42,006 nucleotides of DNA from a bacterium (GTDB taxonomy: Bacteria; Krumholzibacteriota; Krumholzibacteriia; LZORAL124-64-63), in contig JAAEOA010000245.1 in NCBI GenBank assembly GCA_024223715.1, forward strand, positions 1 to 42,006, written 5' to 3'. The position numbers were made by a program, and so were the translations under genes. The first letter of the stretch is position 1. Each line of letters starts with the position of its first letter. The notes under the pieces are model-generated. The model did not search any database and was not told the origin of the DNA. It worked only from the letters and a program-made list of their open reading frames with translations. Of the stretch, positions 7,004 through 16,052 are shown in pieces.

Positions 7004-9316
7004 TCAGGAAAGGGAACTGAGGGCCGAATAAATCAATTCCTGGGCATTCTTGCCCCCACCCGGGTAAACCTTGCTGGAAGTTTGGATAAATAGATCCTCC
7101 TGGCCGGAAAGCTCCACCAGAATCCCGGAAAGACGTTTGAGCAAATGGGGTAAGGATTTGATGTCTTCAGGCACTACAACAAGAATTGTCCCGTCCGGCA
7201 GCAATCCAGCCCGATCACTGGAGCGCAACTTATTTTGCAGCCCGGAAACCATGAAGTTTAAGTCAGGAACGGTGCCGGTTGCGGGAGTCACCTTCAAAAC
7301 CGCAATACCAACCATGGAATGATATCGTTTGCAGCGGTCGATTTCCTGGGAAAGATGTGTCTGAATATCAATTTCAGGTACTTGGTTTGCGGTAACCGAT
7401 TCGGCCGGTTGGATATTTAAAGAAACGTTTGTTTCCACAGGCAATTCTATTGCAGAAACTGCGGTGGAAGTCGCATGATTTTGTCGGGCATGAAATACTG
7501 GAAGCAGCCTTCTGGCAAAAAGAGCATCGAATTCGGTAAAGGAAGCACCATCAAGAGGATGTAGTCGTTTTTTGTTGAGCAGAACAAGACCTGGAAAAGG
7601 CTGTGAAGGGCTCAGGGGAACAACCAAGATGCTTTGGGCGGCCAAAGTGGCTCCAGGAGCCCGATCCACATCCAGAATTGTTGATTTCCACCCTGCTTTT
7701 CCCGCAGTAAGCAATAAGCGGACAACCTCTTTGTGAAGAGGCGTATCAAGCTGTCCCTCAAGGCAACCAGAAGCTTTATTTTCGCTGGACATGATGCATG
7801 CCTGCTGGGCTCCGGTCAACTGACAGGCTGCGGCAACGGCCCTTTTGGATAAGCCGACTGAGTCGTCAGGTTCAAGGGTGGACAACGATGATAAACAACT
7901 GGCCAGGGAGGTCAGTCGATCCATCTGGTCACTATTTTGAGATTTCTCCAGATATGTTGCCAGGTGCCTGTTAACCAGAAAAATAGTTTCTGCACTAATG
8001 GAGTGGAAATGATGGGCGCGTGAAGGCGTATCGAAAACCACTGTCAGCAAGGACCTTGTGGAGCCACGACCAATGGGCAGATGAAAGACGGTGCAATCTT
8101 CTTCAAGGCCATTTCCACCAAGACTATGGGACGGGTGTTCAGAAGAAGAACTACCGTCACTGCTGGGACGCAATACCAAAGGGCTGCCACTGGCCAGCAC
8201 AGCATCTTTTTCGGGCGCTGGTGGTGATTCATAATGAACATCTTCCGCATCGGCCACCAGCAAATCTCCATCGGCGGTCAAGATGCTGATGCTCAGGTAA
8301 TCGGCACCGGTAACATCGGCCAGGTTTTCCGCCCAGTCGCACAAGGTGCTGTTGACTGGTTCTGGTACCATGCTGCTGTAGGTCAGGTCTTCTTCCATTT
8401 TACGGAATTTTTCACCATCGCGAACCGTTTGCAGGCGCAGGAAACGGTTCAATATCAAGCCAAAACGTTGGCTTAGGTTCTCAACAACAGCCAGAGCATC
8501 GGTACTGAGTTCAGGGTCGCCGTCATTTGTGGAAATATTTAAAATACCCAGGAGTTGATCCTGCCACATTAAAGGGGCGCAAATAGAAGATTTTACATGA
8601 GATCGATCACTGTTTTTCAGAGGACTTCGGTTGCCTCGAATGATTTCCGCTTTTCCGGTTGTTGCCACTCGCCCGCTAACACCCTCTCCCATTTTGACGC
8701 GGGTTCGGTGCAATGTTGTCATACTGAGGCCATGTGCAAAAGCAACATATAGTTCCTGAGTGGTTTCATCGAAAAGCATAATGGATCCACTGCTGGCTCC
8801 GGAAGCTTTAGTTGCTAATTTCAAAAGCCAGCGCAACAGAGCTTCCCGGTCCAGAGCTTCTTCAATTCGTCCCAAAGTTTCATGAATGGCTGAGGTTTCC
8901 GTTTCCAGAAAATCAAAATTCACCCGGGAAGTTGATGAGCGATGGGTGGAAGCCGCATTCAGAACTTGATCGACCAAAAGGTTGGAAAAGTTTTCAGCGG
9001 AAACCGGAGTCAGGCCCAATTCAATAACCGGGTCCAAAATTTCGGCAATTGTATCATTTAAAGGTGGATGAACAACAAAACGAACAGCCTTCTCGGGCAA
9101 AGATTCGAGATCCGGAACAACACTAATTCCCAGGATTTCAGCCAGCCCGGCACCCACAGATTGACCTTCAGGATCTACAATGGCTATTACCCTGGCGTCT
9201 TGCCGGGAAGTAAGCGATGCCAAAAGGGAAAGCTCATCTTCACCTGGCGTAACCATAGCCACGGTCCACTTGATTTTTTTATTTGTATCCTGGTTCATAG
9301 CTTCCTTGCCGAACAT
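7004..9316 (-). CDS. Multi-GAF sensor protein with Rossmann-like N terminus and degenerate GGDEF
   Basis: This 770-residue soluble protein has no signal peptide or membrane segment. Residues about 15-120 alternate strand and helix like a Rossmann domain (VAMVTPGEDELSLLASL, ARVIAIVDPEG, GISVVPDLESL), but lack a clean GxGxxG. Residues about 145-300 form a clear GAF domain (GSIMLFDETTQELYVAFAHG, MGEGVSGRVATTGK, SSICAPLMWQDQLLGILNI). Two weaker GAF-like segments follow at about 315-460 and 470-620. The C-terminal 120 residues resemble a GGDEF fold (LSQEIDRCKRYHSMVGIAVL), but the signature is replaced by AGLLPDGTILVV, so diguanylate cyclase activity is not expected. I cannot name a family for the whole. 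It lies between mutS and mutL, 64 bases after mutS, and may sense a small ligand. The ATG at 9316 is used; an ATG six codons later has AAGGA close by and is a fair alternative. Confidence 0.8.
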   Translation of the reverse strand: MFGKEAMNQDTNKKIKWTVAMVTPGEDELSLLASLTSRQDARVIAIVDPEGQSVGAGLAEILGISVVPDLESLPEKAVRFVVHPPLNDTIAEILDPVIELGLTPVSAENFSNLLVDQVLNAASTHRSSTSRVNFDFLETETSAIHETLGRIEEALDREALLRWLLKLATKASGASSGSIMLFDETTQELYVAFAHGLSMTTLHRTRVKMGEGVSGRVATTGKAEIIRGNRSPLKNSDRSHVKSSICAPLMWQDQLLGILNISTNDGDPELSTDALAVVENLSQRFGLILNRFLRLQTVRDGEKFRKMEEDLTYSSMVPEPVNSTLCDWAENLADVTGADYLSISILTADGDLLVADAEDVHYESPPAPEKDAVLASGSPLVLRPSSDGSSSSEHPSHSLGGNGLEEDCTVFHLPIGRGSTRSLLTVVFDTPSRAHHFHSISAETIFLVNRHLATYLEKSQNSDQMDRLTSLASCLSSLSTLEPDDSVGLSKRAVAAACQLTGAQQACIMSSENKASGCLEGQLDTPLHKEVVRLLLTAGKAGWKSTILDVDRAPGATLAAQSILVVPLSPSQPFPGLVLLNKKRLHPLDGASFTEFDALFARRLLPVFHARQNHATSTAVSAIELPVETNVSLNIQPAESVTANQVPEIDIQTHLSQEIDRCKRYHSMVGIAVLKVTPATGTVPDLNFMVSGLQNKLRSSDRAGLLPDGTILVVVPEDIKSLPHLLKRLSGILVELSGQEDLFIQTSSKVYPGGGKNAQELIYSALSSLS

Positions 9317-9337
9317 CCCTCAAACCTCTAATCGTAC

Positions 9338-9349
9338 TGACAATTGTCA
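9338..9349. promoter_or_regulatory. 12-bp palindrome upstream of the multi-GAF gene, possible operator
   Basis: TGACAATTGTCA is a perfect 12-bp palindrome, 22 bases ahead of the start codon of the multi-GAF gene, in the 64-base gap after mutS. Its placement suits a dimeric regulator's operator. I see no strong promoter boxes beside it, so function is inferred from symmetry and position alone. Confidence 0.4.
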
Positions 9350-9380
9350 TGATATTCGTCACAAAGAAGAGCAAACTTGA

Positions 9381-12044
9381 TCAATTTTCCATTTGTTTTT
9401 TGATTTTTGCCAGCCACATAAAAGCATCCATGGGACTAATTTTCTCAAGATCAAGGTCATTTAGAGCGTCCAGAGCGTCTCTTTCAGATTCACGAAAAAG
9501 GCTAAGCTGGCCTGCATCAGGGGCTTTGGACTCGAATTCTGATTCCCTGCCGGATGTTTTGATGGCGGGCAAATCTCTTTGATCCACTACCGAAAGGGAA
9601 CTGAGAATAGTTTGGGCCCTCTCCAGTACAGTTTCGGGTAAACCAGCCAGCCTCGCCACGTGAATTCCATAACTTTTGTCGCTGCGGCCAGGTCCGACAG
9701 AATGCAGGAAGATAATCTTCCCTTCCCATTCTTTCACTTCCAACCGCAAATTGACCAGACCGGGCATTTCATTCTCCAGCTCTGTCAGCTGATGGTAATG
9801 AGTGGCAAATATGCAGCGAGGCCGCGGGCCTTGGGGATTATTCAAGAATTCGGTAATTGCCCAGGCAAGACTAAGGCCATCGTAAGTGCTGGTTCCCCGG
9901 CCGATTTCATCGAGGATAACCAGACTGCGTCGGCTCATCTGGTGCAGAATGTTTGCCGTTTCACTCATTTCCATATAAAAGGTTGATTCCCCCCGGGCCA
10001 GGTTATCGCTGGCTCCAACACGGGTGAAAATTCGATCGGCAATACCAATGCGAGCACTTTCAGCCGGGACAAATCCGCCAGCCTGAGCCAGAAGGGTAAT
10101 CAAGGCCACCTGACGCAAATAGGTACTCTTGCCTCCCATATTTGGCCCCGTCAGAACAATAACCTGATGGTCTTTGCCGTTGGCAAGAGTATCGTTGGCA
10201 ATAAAATCATTTTCCAAAAGTTGTTCAACTACCGGGTGTCGGCCCTGTTTGATATTCAATTCAAGACTGTCATCGCACAAAGGTCTGCAGAACTGGTTTT
10301 TTTCAGCAATTTCGGCATAACCAAGCATTAGATCAACTTGGGCGATGATCCTGCAGGCCTTGTGAATGGAAGGCAGTCTTTCACCAATGAACTGAATCAA
10401 TTCCTGAAAAATGGCAGTTTCAAGTTTTTCAGCTTTTTCTTCAGCTTCAAGGATTGTGGTTTCAGCACTTTTGAGTTCCGGCGTATGAAAGCGGCAGGCA
10501 TTGACCAGAGTTTGTTTTTGTTCGTAGTTTTCGGGTACTTTATCCAGGTGTTTTTTCGTGACTTCAAAATAGTAACCGAAGACCCGATTGAACCCAACTT
10601 TCAAAGTGGAAATCCCCGTACGCTCACGCTCTTTTTGTTGCAATCCGGCCAGGAAGCTTTTGCTGTCTCGGGTGATGGTTCGACACTGATCAAGTTCCGA
10701 ATCGACACCCTCGGCAATGTAGCCTGGTTTGCGAGTATTTACGGGCGGTTCATCGACAATTCGGTCCAGAAGGATTTGACCCAGCTCTTTAAAGTCATCC
10801 ATCTGACTGAGCCATTGGTTAATGGGATGATTCTCATGGCTGTTTGTTGGTGCCTTCCGTTGCAGTTCATGCAAGGCGGCCAAACTGGTCCCCATCTGGC
10901 GTAAACCCAAAGGCCCAATTCTGCCTGAAGCCGCCCGAGCGGCAAGGCGCTCCATGTCGGAAACGATTTTAAGAATGGTGCGAAGATCTTCACGCCAAAG
11001 ACGATCCTCCAGGGCTGAGGCAATACCAGAGTGCCAGACATTCAGTTCTTCAAGGTTGGTGAGGGCTTCAGCCAGACGCTCTTCAAGCAAGCGTCTGCCC
11101 ATGGCTGTCAAAGTCCCGTCGATATGATGGATCAGAGTTCCATCACCTTTCTCACCTCTGAACGTCCTGAAAATCTCTAAATTGCGAAGAGTTTCTTCAT
11201 CCAGAACCAAACGGTCAGCCCGGCTGCTAAAACGCAGGCTGGTCACTTGGGCTGGCTTTTTTAAAATCAGACTGTTGAGGTATCGCAGAACAGAACCGGC
11301 AGCAGTAGCGGCAATGGTTCGGTCGGTATCTTCCAAACCAAAAGCCGTCAGATTGGCGGTTTCAAAATGATCCAGCAGAGTTTGCCGGGCAAAAGCAGGG
11401 TGAAACCAAGCGTCATTAACAAGGTTAATAACCACTGATGGCAAAGCAGCTTGCCAGCCACGTACAGTGGCGGGATCAGTACTTTCACGGGCAATAACTT
11501 CCTTTACCGCGTGACGCAGACAGAGACTTTCGAGAGTGGTGTGTTCCAGCCCGCAGCGAAATTCACCTGTGGAAGCATCAAGAAGAGCCCAGCCGTCAGG
11601 GCTTCCCTTTCCCGGAACCCAGGCCAGACAGAAGTGACCGGTGGCACTGTCAACAAGTTCAGGAGCAGTCGCTGTGCCTGGGCTGATAACCTCGACCACG
11701 GCCCGTTTGACAATACCTTTGGCTTCTGCCGGGTCTTCAATTTGTTCGCATATGGCGACTGTAATTCCAGCCTTTAACAAACGTGTCAGATAAGTATCAA
11801 TGGAGTGGTAAGGCACGCCTGCCAGAGGGATCGGATTGTTGCTTTTAGAATCCCGGCTGGTCAGGGTTACACCGGCAATCTTGGATAAAGTCTGGGCATC
11901 TTCAAAAAAAGTTTCATAAAAATCGCCCATGCGAAACAAAAGCAGGGAACCAGGATTCTGGCTTTTAATATCCAGATATTGAACCAACATAGGTGTGAGC
12001 TTGGGAGCCCCGTTGACAGTAGATTTTTTAGGAGTTTTGGCCAT
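9381..12044 (-). CDS. mutS: DNA mismatch repair protein MutS
   Basis: MutS recognises mismatches and small loops and recruits MutL using ATP. The 887-residue protein has the usual MutS1 architecture. The N-terminal mismatch-reading domain has the Phe-x-Glu motif in GDFYE. Connector, lever and clamp domains follow, and the C-terminal ABC-type ATPase has GPNMGGKST (633-641), the Walker B stretch LDEIGRGTSTYDG starting near residue 711, and the downstream FATHYHQL. Length is normal for MutS1, so this is a true repair MutS and not the MutS2 type. The ATG at 12044 has GGA eight bases upstream and lies 12 bases after the TPR-SPOR gene. With mutL downstream, the mismatch pathway is nearly contiguous, interrupted by the multi-GAF gene. 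Confidence 0.97.
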   Translation of the reverse strand: MAKTPKKSTVNGAPKLTPMLVQYLDIKSQNPGSLLLFRMGDFYETFFEDAQTLSKIAGVTLTSRDSKSNNPIPLAGVPYHSIDTYLTRLLKAGITVAICEQIEDPAEAKGIVKRAVVEVISPGTATAPELVDSATGHFCLAWVPGKGSPDGWALLDASTGEFRCGLEHTTLESLCLRHAVKEVIARESTDPATVRGWQAALPSVVINLVNDAWFHPAFARQTLLDHFETANLTAFGLEDTDRTIAATAAGSVLRYLNSLILKKPAQVTSLRFSSRADRLVLDEETLRNLEIFRTFRGEKGDGTLIHHIDGTLTAMGRRLLEERLAEALTNLEELNVWHSGIASALEDRLWREDLRTILKIVSDMERLAARAASGRIGPLGLRQMGTSLAALHELQRKAPTNSHENHPINQWLSQMDDFKELGQILLDRIVDEPPVNTRKPGYIAEGVDSELDQCRTITRDSKSFLAGLQQKERERTGISTLKVGFNRVFGYYFEVTKKHLDKVPENYEQKQTLVNACRFHTPELKSAETTILEAEEKAEKLETAIFQELIQFIGERLPSIHKACRIIAQVDLMLGYAEIAEKNQFCRPLCDDSLELNIKQGRHPVVEQLLENDFIANDTLANGKDHQVIVLTGPNMGGKSTYLRQVALITLLAQAGGFVPAESARIGIADRIFTRVGASDNLARGESTFYMEMSETANILHQMSRRSLVILDEIGRGTSTYDGLSLAWAITEFLNNPQGPRPRCIFATHYHQLTELENEMPGLVNLRLEVKEWEGKIIFLHSVGPGRSDKSYGIHVARLAGLPETVLERAQTILSSLSVVDQRDLPAIKTSGRESEFESKAPDAGQLSLFRESERDALDALNDLDLEKISPMDAFMWLAKIKKQMEN

Positions 12045-12056
12045 GAGTTTATCCGG

Positions 12057-13106
12057 CTACTGCTGAAGGCTGAGATCGACTACAAAAATATCGATGCCCA
12101 ATTTTTGTTCCTGCCTTTTGGCTTCGCTACGAGCCCGGGCCGGATTCACAAAATTTCCAAAACGAACTTTGTAGATGAACTGACCACGATCGTCCCGAAA
12201 TTCTGAAATTTCCAAATTGGGGATGTCAATCGAATGAGAATTTTTGAACTCCAGAGCCAGGCTTCGATCACTAAAGGCCCCTACCTGAAGGCTGTATCGA
12301 CCTGAAGTTTCTCCCGGAGTTGTTGCCAGAGAATCTGGTTCGGCCTCCAATGCGGTGGCAATTCGAATTTCACTTTCGTCTTTTTCCAGTTGAAGGAACC
12401 GTTCAATTTCGACAAGAGCCAGACAACCTTGCGATTGGCTTTTTATTTCCTGGTGCAGTGACTCAGCCTGCGAATCTTTTCCTTGGGCCCTCAAAGCCCG
12501 CCATTGACCGGACTTTAAACGAGACCATTCTTCTTCATTGCTGTTTTTAGCTCCGGATTCAAAGTAGCGTTGAGCCAGTTCGGGCTCTCCTGCCGAAAGC
12601 CCAATGTCACCAAGGAAGTATCGTGCCGATGAAAAGGCAGGATCACCAGGCTTCACTGAAGCAAAATATTCTCTGGCCGCTTGTTTATTGCCAGCCGTTC
12701 TTTCTGTCAAACCGGCAAGAAGAAAAACTTCTCCGGGCAAGGGTGTTGGAGCGGAGTTAATTAGCTCTGAAAGAACCTGATGGGCTTTTTCATAATCCTG
12801 GCTGGCGAAATGAATTTGGGCCAGTTGCAGCGCCATGCCCTGCCTGGTGCTGACAGGAATCGCTCCATCGTTTATTTGAGCCTGCAAAATTTCCACCGCC
12901 TGATTCGGGTCCGTGGCCAACCGTTGTTCCCATAGAGCTTCTTCGCCTGGTCGAGAACTGGAATCATCGCTGTTAAACATTTTGCGGGCTTCTTCATACC
13001 GGGCCTCACCAAAGAGTCCGCTGATTTGGCGCAATCCGGCAATTGTCGGTAGAGCCCCGACCCCGATCACCAAAAAAATCAGCAGCAGGAAAATTCTCTT
13101 TTTCAA
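12057..13106 (-). CDS. TPR-repeat protein with C-terminal SPOR domain
   Basis: The start is a TTG at 13106, immediately after the lapB stop codon. A GGAAGG ribosome site seven bases upstream supports it, and no other early start would keep the N-terminal hydrophobic segment. Residues 1-23 (KKRIFLLLIFLVIGVGALP) form a signal peptide or membrane anchor. The middle has several TPR-like helical pairs (A-x-x-x-L-A-x-I-H-F, DYEKAHQVL, GNKQAAREYF, GEPELAQRYF). The last 75 residues (YSLQVGAFSDRSLALEFK, IYKVRFGNF, ARARSEAKR) are a SPOR domain, which in known cases binds denuded glycan strands of septal peptidoglycan. A cell-envelope role, perhaps at division sites, is inferred. Its coupling to lapA-lapB supports envelope work. 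The exact function is unknown. Confidence 0.85.
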   Translation of the reverse strand: MKKRIFLLLIFLVIGVGALPTIAGLRQISGLFGEARYEEARKMFNSDDSSSRPGEEALWEQRLATDPNQAVEILQAQINDGAIPVSTRQGMALQLAQIHFASQDYEKAHQVLSELINSAPTPLPGEVFLLAGLTERTAGNKQAAREYFASVKPGDPAFSSARYFLGDIGLSAGEPELAQRYFESGAKNSNEEEWSRLKSGQWRALRAQGKDSQAESLHQEIKSQSQGCLALVEIERFLQLEKDESEIRIATALEAEPDSLATTPGETSGRYSLQVGAFSDRSLALEFKNSHSIDIPNLEISEFRDDRGQFIYKVRFGNFVNPARARSEAKRQEQKLGIDIFVVDLSLQQ

Positions 13107-14279
13107 TTAATGACCTTCCAGGGACTGAATTTGGGCTACGAAAGAGTCAAAACTGTGGCATTGATCGCAGAACCACCGGATCTCGCTCTCGATGTGGCCG
13201 CATTGCTGACACTTCCAATCGTGAATTTCAGTAGGTTTATCCAGAACCTTCCAAACTCGGGCGAAGTCAGTGTCTGAGGCGTCATTGACTAACAGTTTGA
13301 GCAAAGGGGCAGCGACGTCGGGAGTAAAACCCGAACGACCCGTTTTAGTTTCCAGCAAACGCAGGGTTTTGTCCCGATTGCCCAATTTTTCATAAAGCAG
13401 AGCAAGGTCGATCCAAAGCGAAGGAGGCGCATGTTCGGATTGGCAGGCTCTCTCAAGAATAGGTAAAGTTCTTGAATACTGTCCAGATTCAAGCAGTACC
13501 TGCTGCAGCATGGGCAGGAACAAAGAAAGCTCTTCAGGATGATCAAAAAGATCTTCTGCAGCGAGAGTCAGAGCCTTTGCTGGATCAGCATCAGCAGCGG
13601 CCAGCATGGCTTGTACAAGGACACTGCGGCTGTGCCCTTCGGGAATTCCTTTTACATCTTTTAACCGAGCCCGGGCATCAGAGTTTTCGCCCCGTCGGAC
13701 ATGCTGCAAAGCCCGATCCAGCTGATAGTTTGTGTAGGCAGCGGAAAAATACGGGCGTTCATTTTTGGCCACCGATTTTTGGCCCTGCTTTAAAGCCCTG
13801 GCAGCGTCAGCAAATTGACCGCTACCATGCCAGTGACGAAAGCGACTTTTCCAGTATCTGGTTTTGCCTGAGGCATCTCTGATCAGGGTATCGAGAATTT
13901 CCCGTGCGGCATCAAATTGCTCCAATTCCAAAAGGTCTTCAGCCAAAGCCAGGCCTACGGTAACTTTTTTTGCTCGGGATAAATCGGAGCGTATTGTTAA
14001 ACCGCGGTGCAATACAGCAGCCTTTTCATAATCGCCTTGAAGTCGGAGTAAATTTCCCAATTGAAGATAAGGATCGATTGATGAAGGGTGTTCGTGCACC
14101 AGATCACGCAACATTTGGGAGGATTTTTCAAGGTCACCTTCAAGCCAGGCTTCGAGGGCATGATGGTACCGATCTTCCGGGTGGGTTTCGGGCTCCGGAT
14201 GATTCATGGACTGCCACAAATAATAGACCAGGACTGCCAGAACAAAAACACCGACAATCCAGGGAAGAAATTCAGTCAC
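13107..14279 (-). CDS. lapB: LapB-type TPR protein with C-terminal rubredoxin-like zinc ribbon
   Basis: LapB (YciM) is an inner-membrane protein that in E. coli helps FtsH degrade LpxC and so sets lipopolysaccharide synthesis. This 390-residue protein has the same architecture. Residues 5-22 form one N-terminal membrane helix, a long array of TPR repeats faces the cytoplasm, and a C-terminal zinc ribbon has Cys 357, 360, 371 and 374 (CQQCGH and CDQCHSF). The GTG start at 14279 overlaps the lapA end by eight bases and has AAGGAAG at good spacing. The lapA neighbour is the expected partner. I infer LPS regulation by analogy. lpxC and ftsH are not in the window. Confidence 0.9.
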   Translation of the reverse strand: MTEFLPWIVGVFVLAVLVYYLWQSMNHPEPETHPEDRYHHALEAWLEGDLEKSSQMLRDLVHEHPSSIDPYLQLGNLLRLQGDYEKAAVLHRGLTIRSDLSRAKKVTVGLALAEDLLELEQFDAAREILDTLIRDASGKTRYWKSRFRHWHGSGQFADAARALKQGQKSVAKNERPYFSAAYTNYQLDRALQHVRRGENSDARARLKDVKGIPEGHSRSVLVQAMLAAADADPAKALTLAAEDLFDHPEELSLFLPMLQQVLLESGQYSRTLPILERACQSEHAPPSLWIDLALLYEKLGNRDKTLRLLETKTGRSGFTPDVAAPLLKLLVNDASDTDFARVWKVLDKPTEIHDWKCQQCGHIESEIRWFCDQCHSFDSFVAQIQSLEGH

Positions 14280-14613
14280 CTTTATCTTCCTTTCTCAAAG
14301 TTGCAGCAATTTCTTCCGGTGATTTGTTGCTCAAAGGCAAAGTTCGCAATTCATGAATTTCCCGATCTTTGGCTGCCAAATCTTTTTTTAGACCGGAAAT
14401 GGTACGCTGAAAACCAAATTCACGCACGGCTGCCAAAACAAAATTCGTCAGGAACCCAAACATGAAACAGGCCACAACAACCCAATAAATGGACAGTTGG
14501 AGAAACTGATGGCCAAAGAAGTTCAAGTCCACGTGCTGTCCGCTATTGGTTACGAAAAAATAAACCAGCACAAAAAGCAGAACCAGAAAAATAAGTCCTC
14601 TAAAAATTCTCAC
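14272..14613 (-). CDS. lapA: LapA-domain (DUF1049) membrane protein
   Basis: This small 113-residue protein has two hydrophobic membrane segments (about residues 4-22 and 41-62) and a C-terminal charged helix likely to form a coiled coil (FQRTISGLKKDLAAKDREIHEL). The motif VTNSGQHVDLNFFG between the helices is typical of LapA (YciS) proteins, which assemble with LapB in the inner membrane. The GTG start has AAAGGG seven bases upstream. The end overlaps lapB by eight bases, so the two are almost certainly translated together, as in the conserved lapA-lapB pair of gammaproteobacteria. Confidence 0.85.
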   Translation of the reverse strand: MRIFRGLIFLVLLFVLVYFFVTNSGQHVDLNFFGHQFLQLSIYWVVVACFMFGFLTNFVLAAVREFGFQRTISGLKKDLAAKDREIHELRTLPLSNKSPEEIAATLRKEDKGD

Positions 14614-14639
14614 GTCATTGCCCTTTCGTTGGTTTGGCT

Positions 14640-16052
14640 CTAGTCCCCGGTCAAAAAGGTTGTACTTGCGATTCCGGTAATTTTAGCGGAAACAGAATCA
14701 CCAATTTTCAGGCCGTTTCCCTGGTGGCTGTTGGAAACCACAAACTTTCTATTATTTGCAGTACGAACCCGCCATGAATCTTTGGGGTGTTTGGCGGCCG
14801 ATTCAACAATTCCCTCGAGAGTTTTCCCCACCTGTTCTTCCGCTTCCGCCAACCATATTTCATCTTGCAGTTTTATTACTTCTGCCAGCCGCCTTTTCTT
14901 CTCGTCCAGGCTGACATTGTCATTCAGTTTGGCCGCCGGGACTCCCGGACGCACGCTGTATTTGAATGAGAAGATCTGATCGTACTTTACAAGACGCAGA
15001 ACCTCAAGGGTAGCCTGAAAATCTTCTTCTGTTTCTCCGGGGAATCCGACAATGATATCTGTGCTGAAGGTGACCCCGGGAATTACTTTTTTTGCATAGT
15101 CCACCATGTTCAGATATTCATCCTGCTTGTAAAGTCGCTTCATCCTCCTAAGGACTGCATTGCTGCCACTTTGAATGGGTAAGTGCAACCAGGGACAGAC
15201 TTTATCAAGTCCACCAATTACATCCATGGTGTGTTTGTGCATATCTTTGGGGTGTCCGGTAAGGAAACGGATACGTTTCAACCCGTCAATTTCAGCCACA
15301 CTTTCCAGCAGAGCCGCAAAATCCAATTCCTGTTGCCAATGGTAAGCCGTGACGTTTTGCCCCAGGAGAGTCACTTCTTCGGCGCCGGAATCAACCAGGG
15401 TATTGATTTCCTGAACAATGGCTTCAGGTGATTTTTCCGTTTGCGGACCCCGGGTATAAGGAACAATGCAATAGGTGCATTTATAATCGCAACCTTTGTG
15501 GATTGTCACCAGGTGGCTGTTATTGACCGGATAGACAGACGGTGGAGCAACATAATGGGCATCAGTGCGGTGCCCTGTGGCAGTATGGCGTCGTTTTTGA
15601 TTTTTACCTTTACCCATCAAATGGGTCAACATGCCCGGCAGTTTGTCGTAATTATCGACTCCCACAACCAGATCCACTCTGTTTTTACCTTTTTGCAATT
15701 CAATTCCCAGACGTTCGGCCATACATCCGCATATTCCGATGATTGCCGGAGGTGCATCCGCATCAACTCGTTGCTGTCGAATCTCCCCCACCCGGCTGGT
15801 GATTTTGTGCTCTGCCAATTCACGAACACTGCAGGTGTTGAGAAGAATCACATCGGCATCAAACACATCACGGGCCCGATCGAACCCATCTTTATCCAGA
15901 AGACCGTCAATAGCCTGACTGTCGTAGACATTCATTTGGCAGCCATAAGTTTCGATAAAAACCTTACACCCCTGGCCATCCTTACTGGGTTGGGCTATGG
16001 ATTTGAGTTCGCTGTGAAAATCTGCCAAAAGTCTATTCTCCTTGGTTTTCAT
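14640..16052 (-). CDS. miaB: tRNA-2-methylthio-N6-dimethylallyladenosine synthase MiaB
   Basis: MiaB is a radical-SAM methylthiotransferase that converts i6A37 to ms2i6A37 in tRNA, after MiaA. The N-terminal UPF0004 domain holds cluster cysteines in TYGCQMN (Cys38), NTCSVRE (Cys74) and CGCMAER (Cys110). The radical-SAM motif is C188-x3-C192-x2-C195 (GCDYKCTYCIVPYTRG). The C-terminal end is a TRAM domain (about 400-470). The NTCSVRE and IVPYTRG signatures separate it from RimO and MtaB. Length (470) is normal. The ATG start at 16052 lies inside the end of mtaB, a 20-base overlap that suggests coupled translation. Confidence 0.96.
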   Translation of the reverse strand: MKTKENRLLADFHSELKSIAQPSKDGQGCKVFIETYGCQMNVYDSQAIDGLLDKDGFDRARDVFDADVILLNTCSVRELAEHKITSRVGEIRQQRVDADAPPAIIGICGCMAERLGIELQKGKNRVDLVVGVDNYDKLPGMLTHLMGKGKNQKRRHTATGHRTDAHYVAPPSVYPVNNSHLVTIHKGCDYKCTYCIVPYTRGPQTEKSPEAIVQEINTLVDSGAEEVTLLGQNVTAYHWQQELDFAALLESVAEIDGLKRIRFLTGHPKDMHKHTMDVIGGLDKVCPWLHLPIQSGSNAVLRRMKRLYKQDEYLNMVDYAKKVIPGVTFSTDIIVGFPGETEEDFQATLEVLRLVKYDQIFSFKYSVRPGVPAAKLNDNVSLDEKKRRLAEVIKLQDEIWLAEAEEQVGKTLEGIVESAAKHPKDSWRVRTANNRKFVVSNSHQGNGLKIGDSVSAKITGIASTTFLTGD

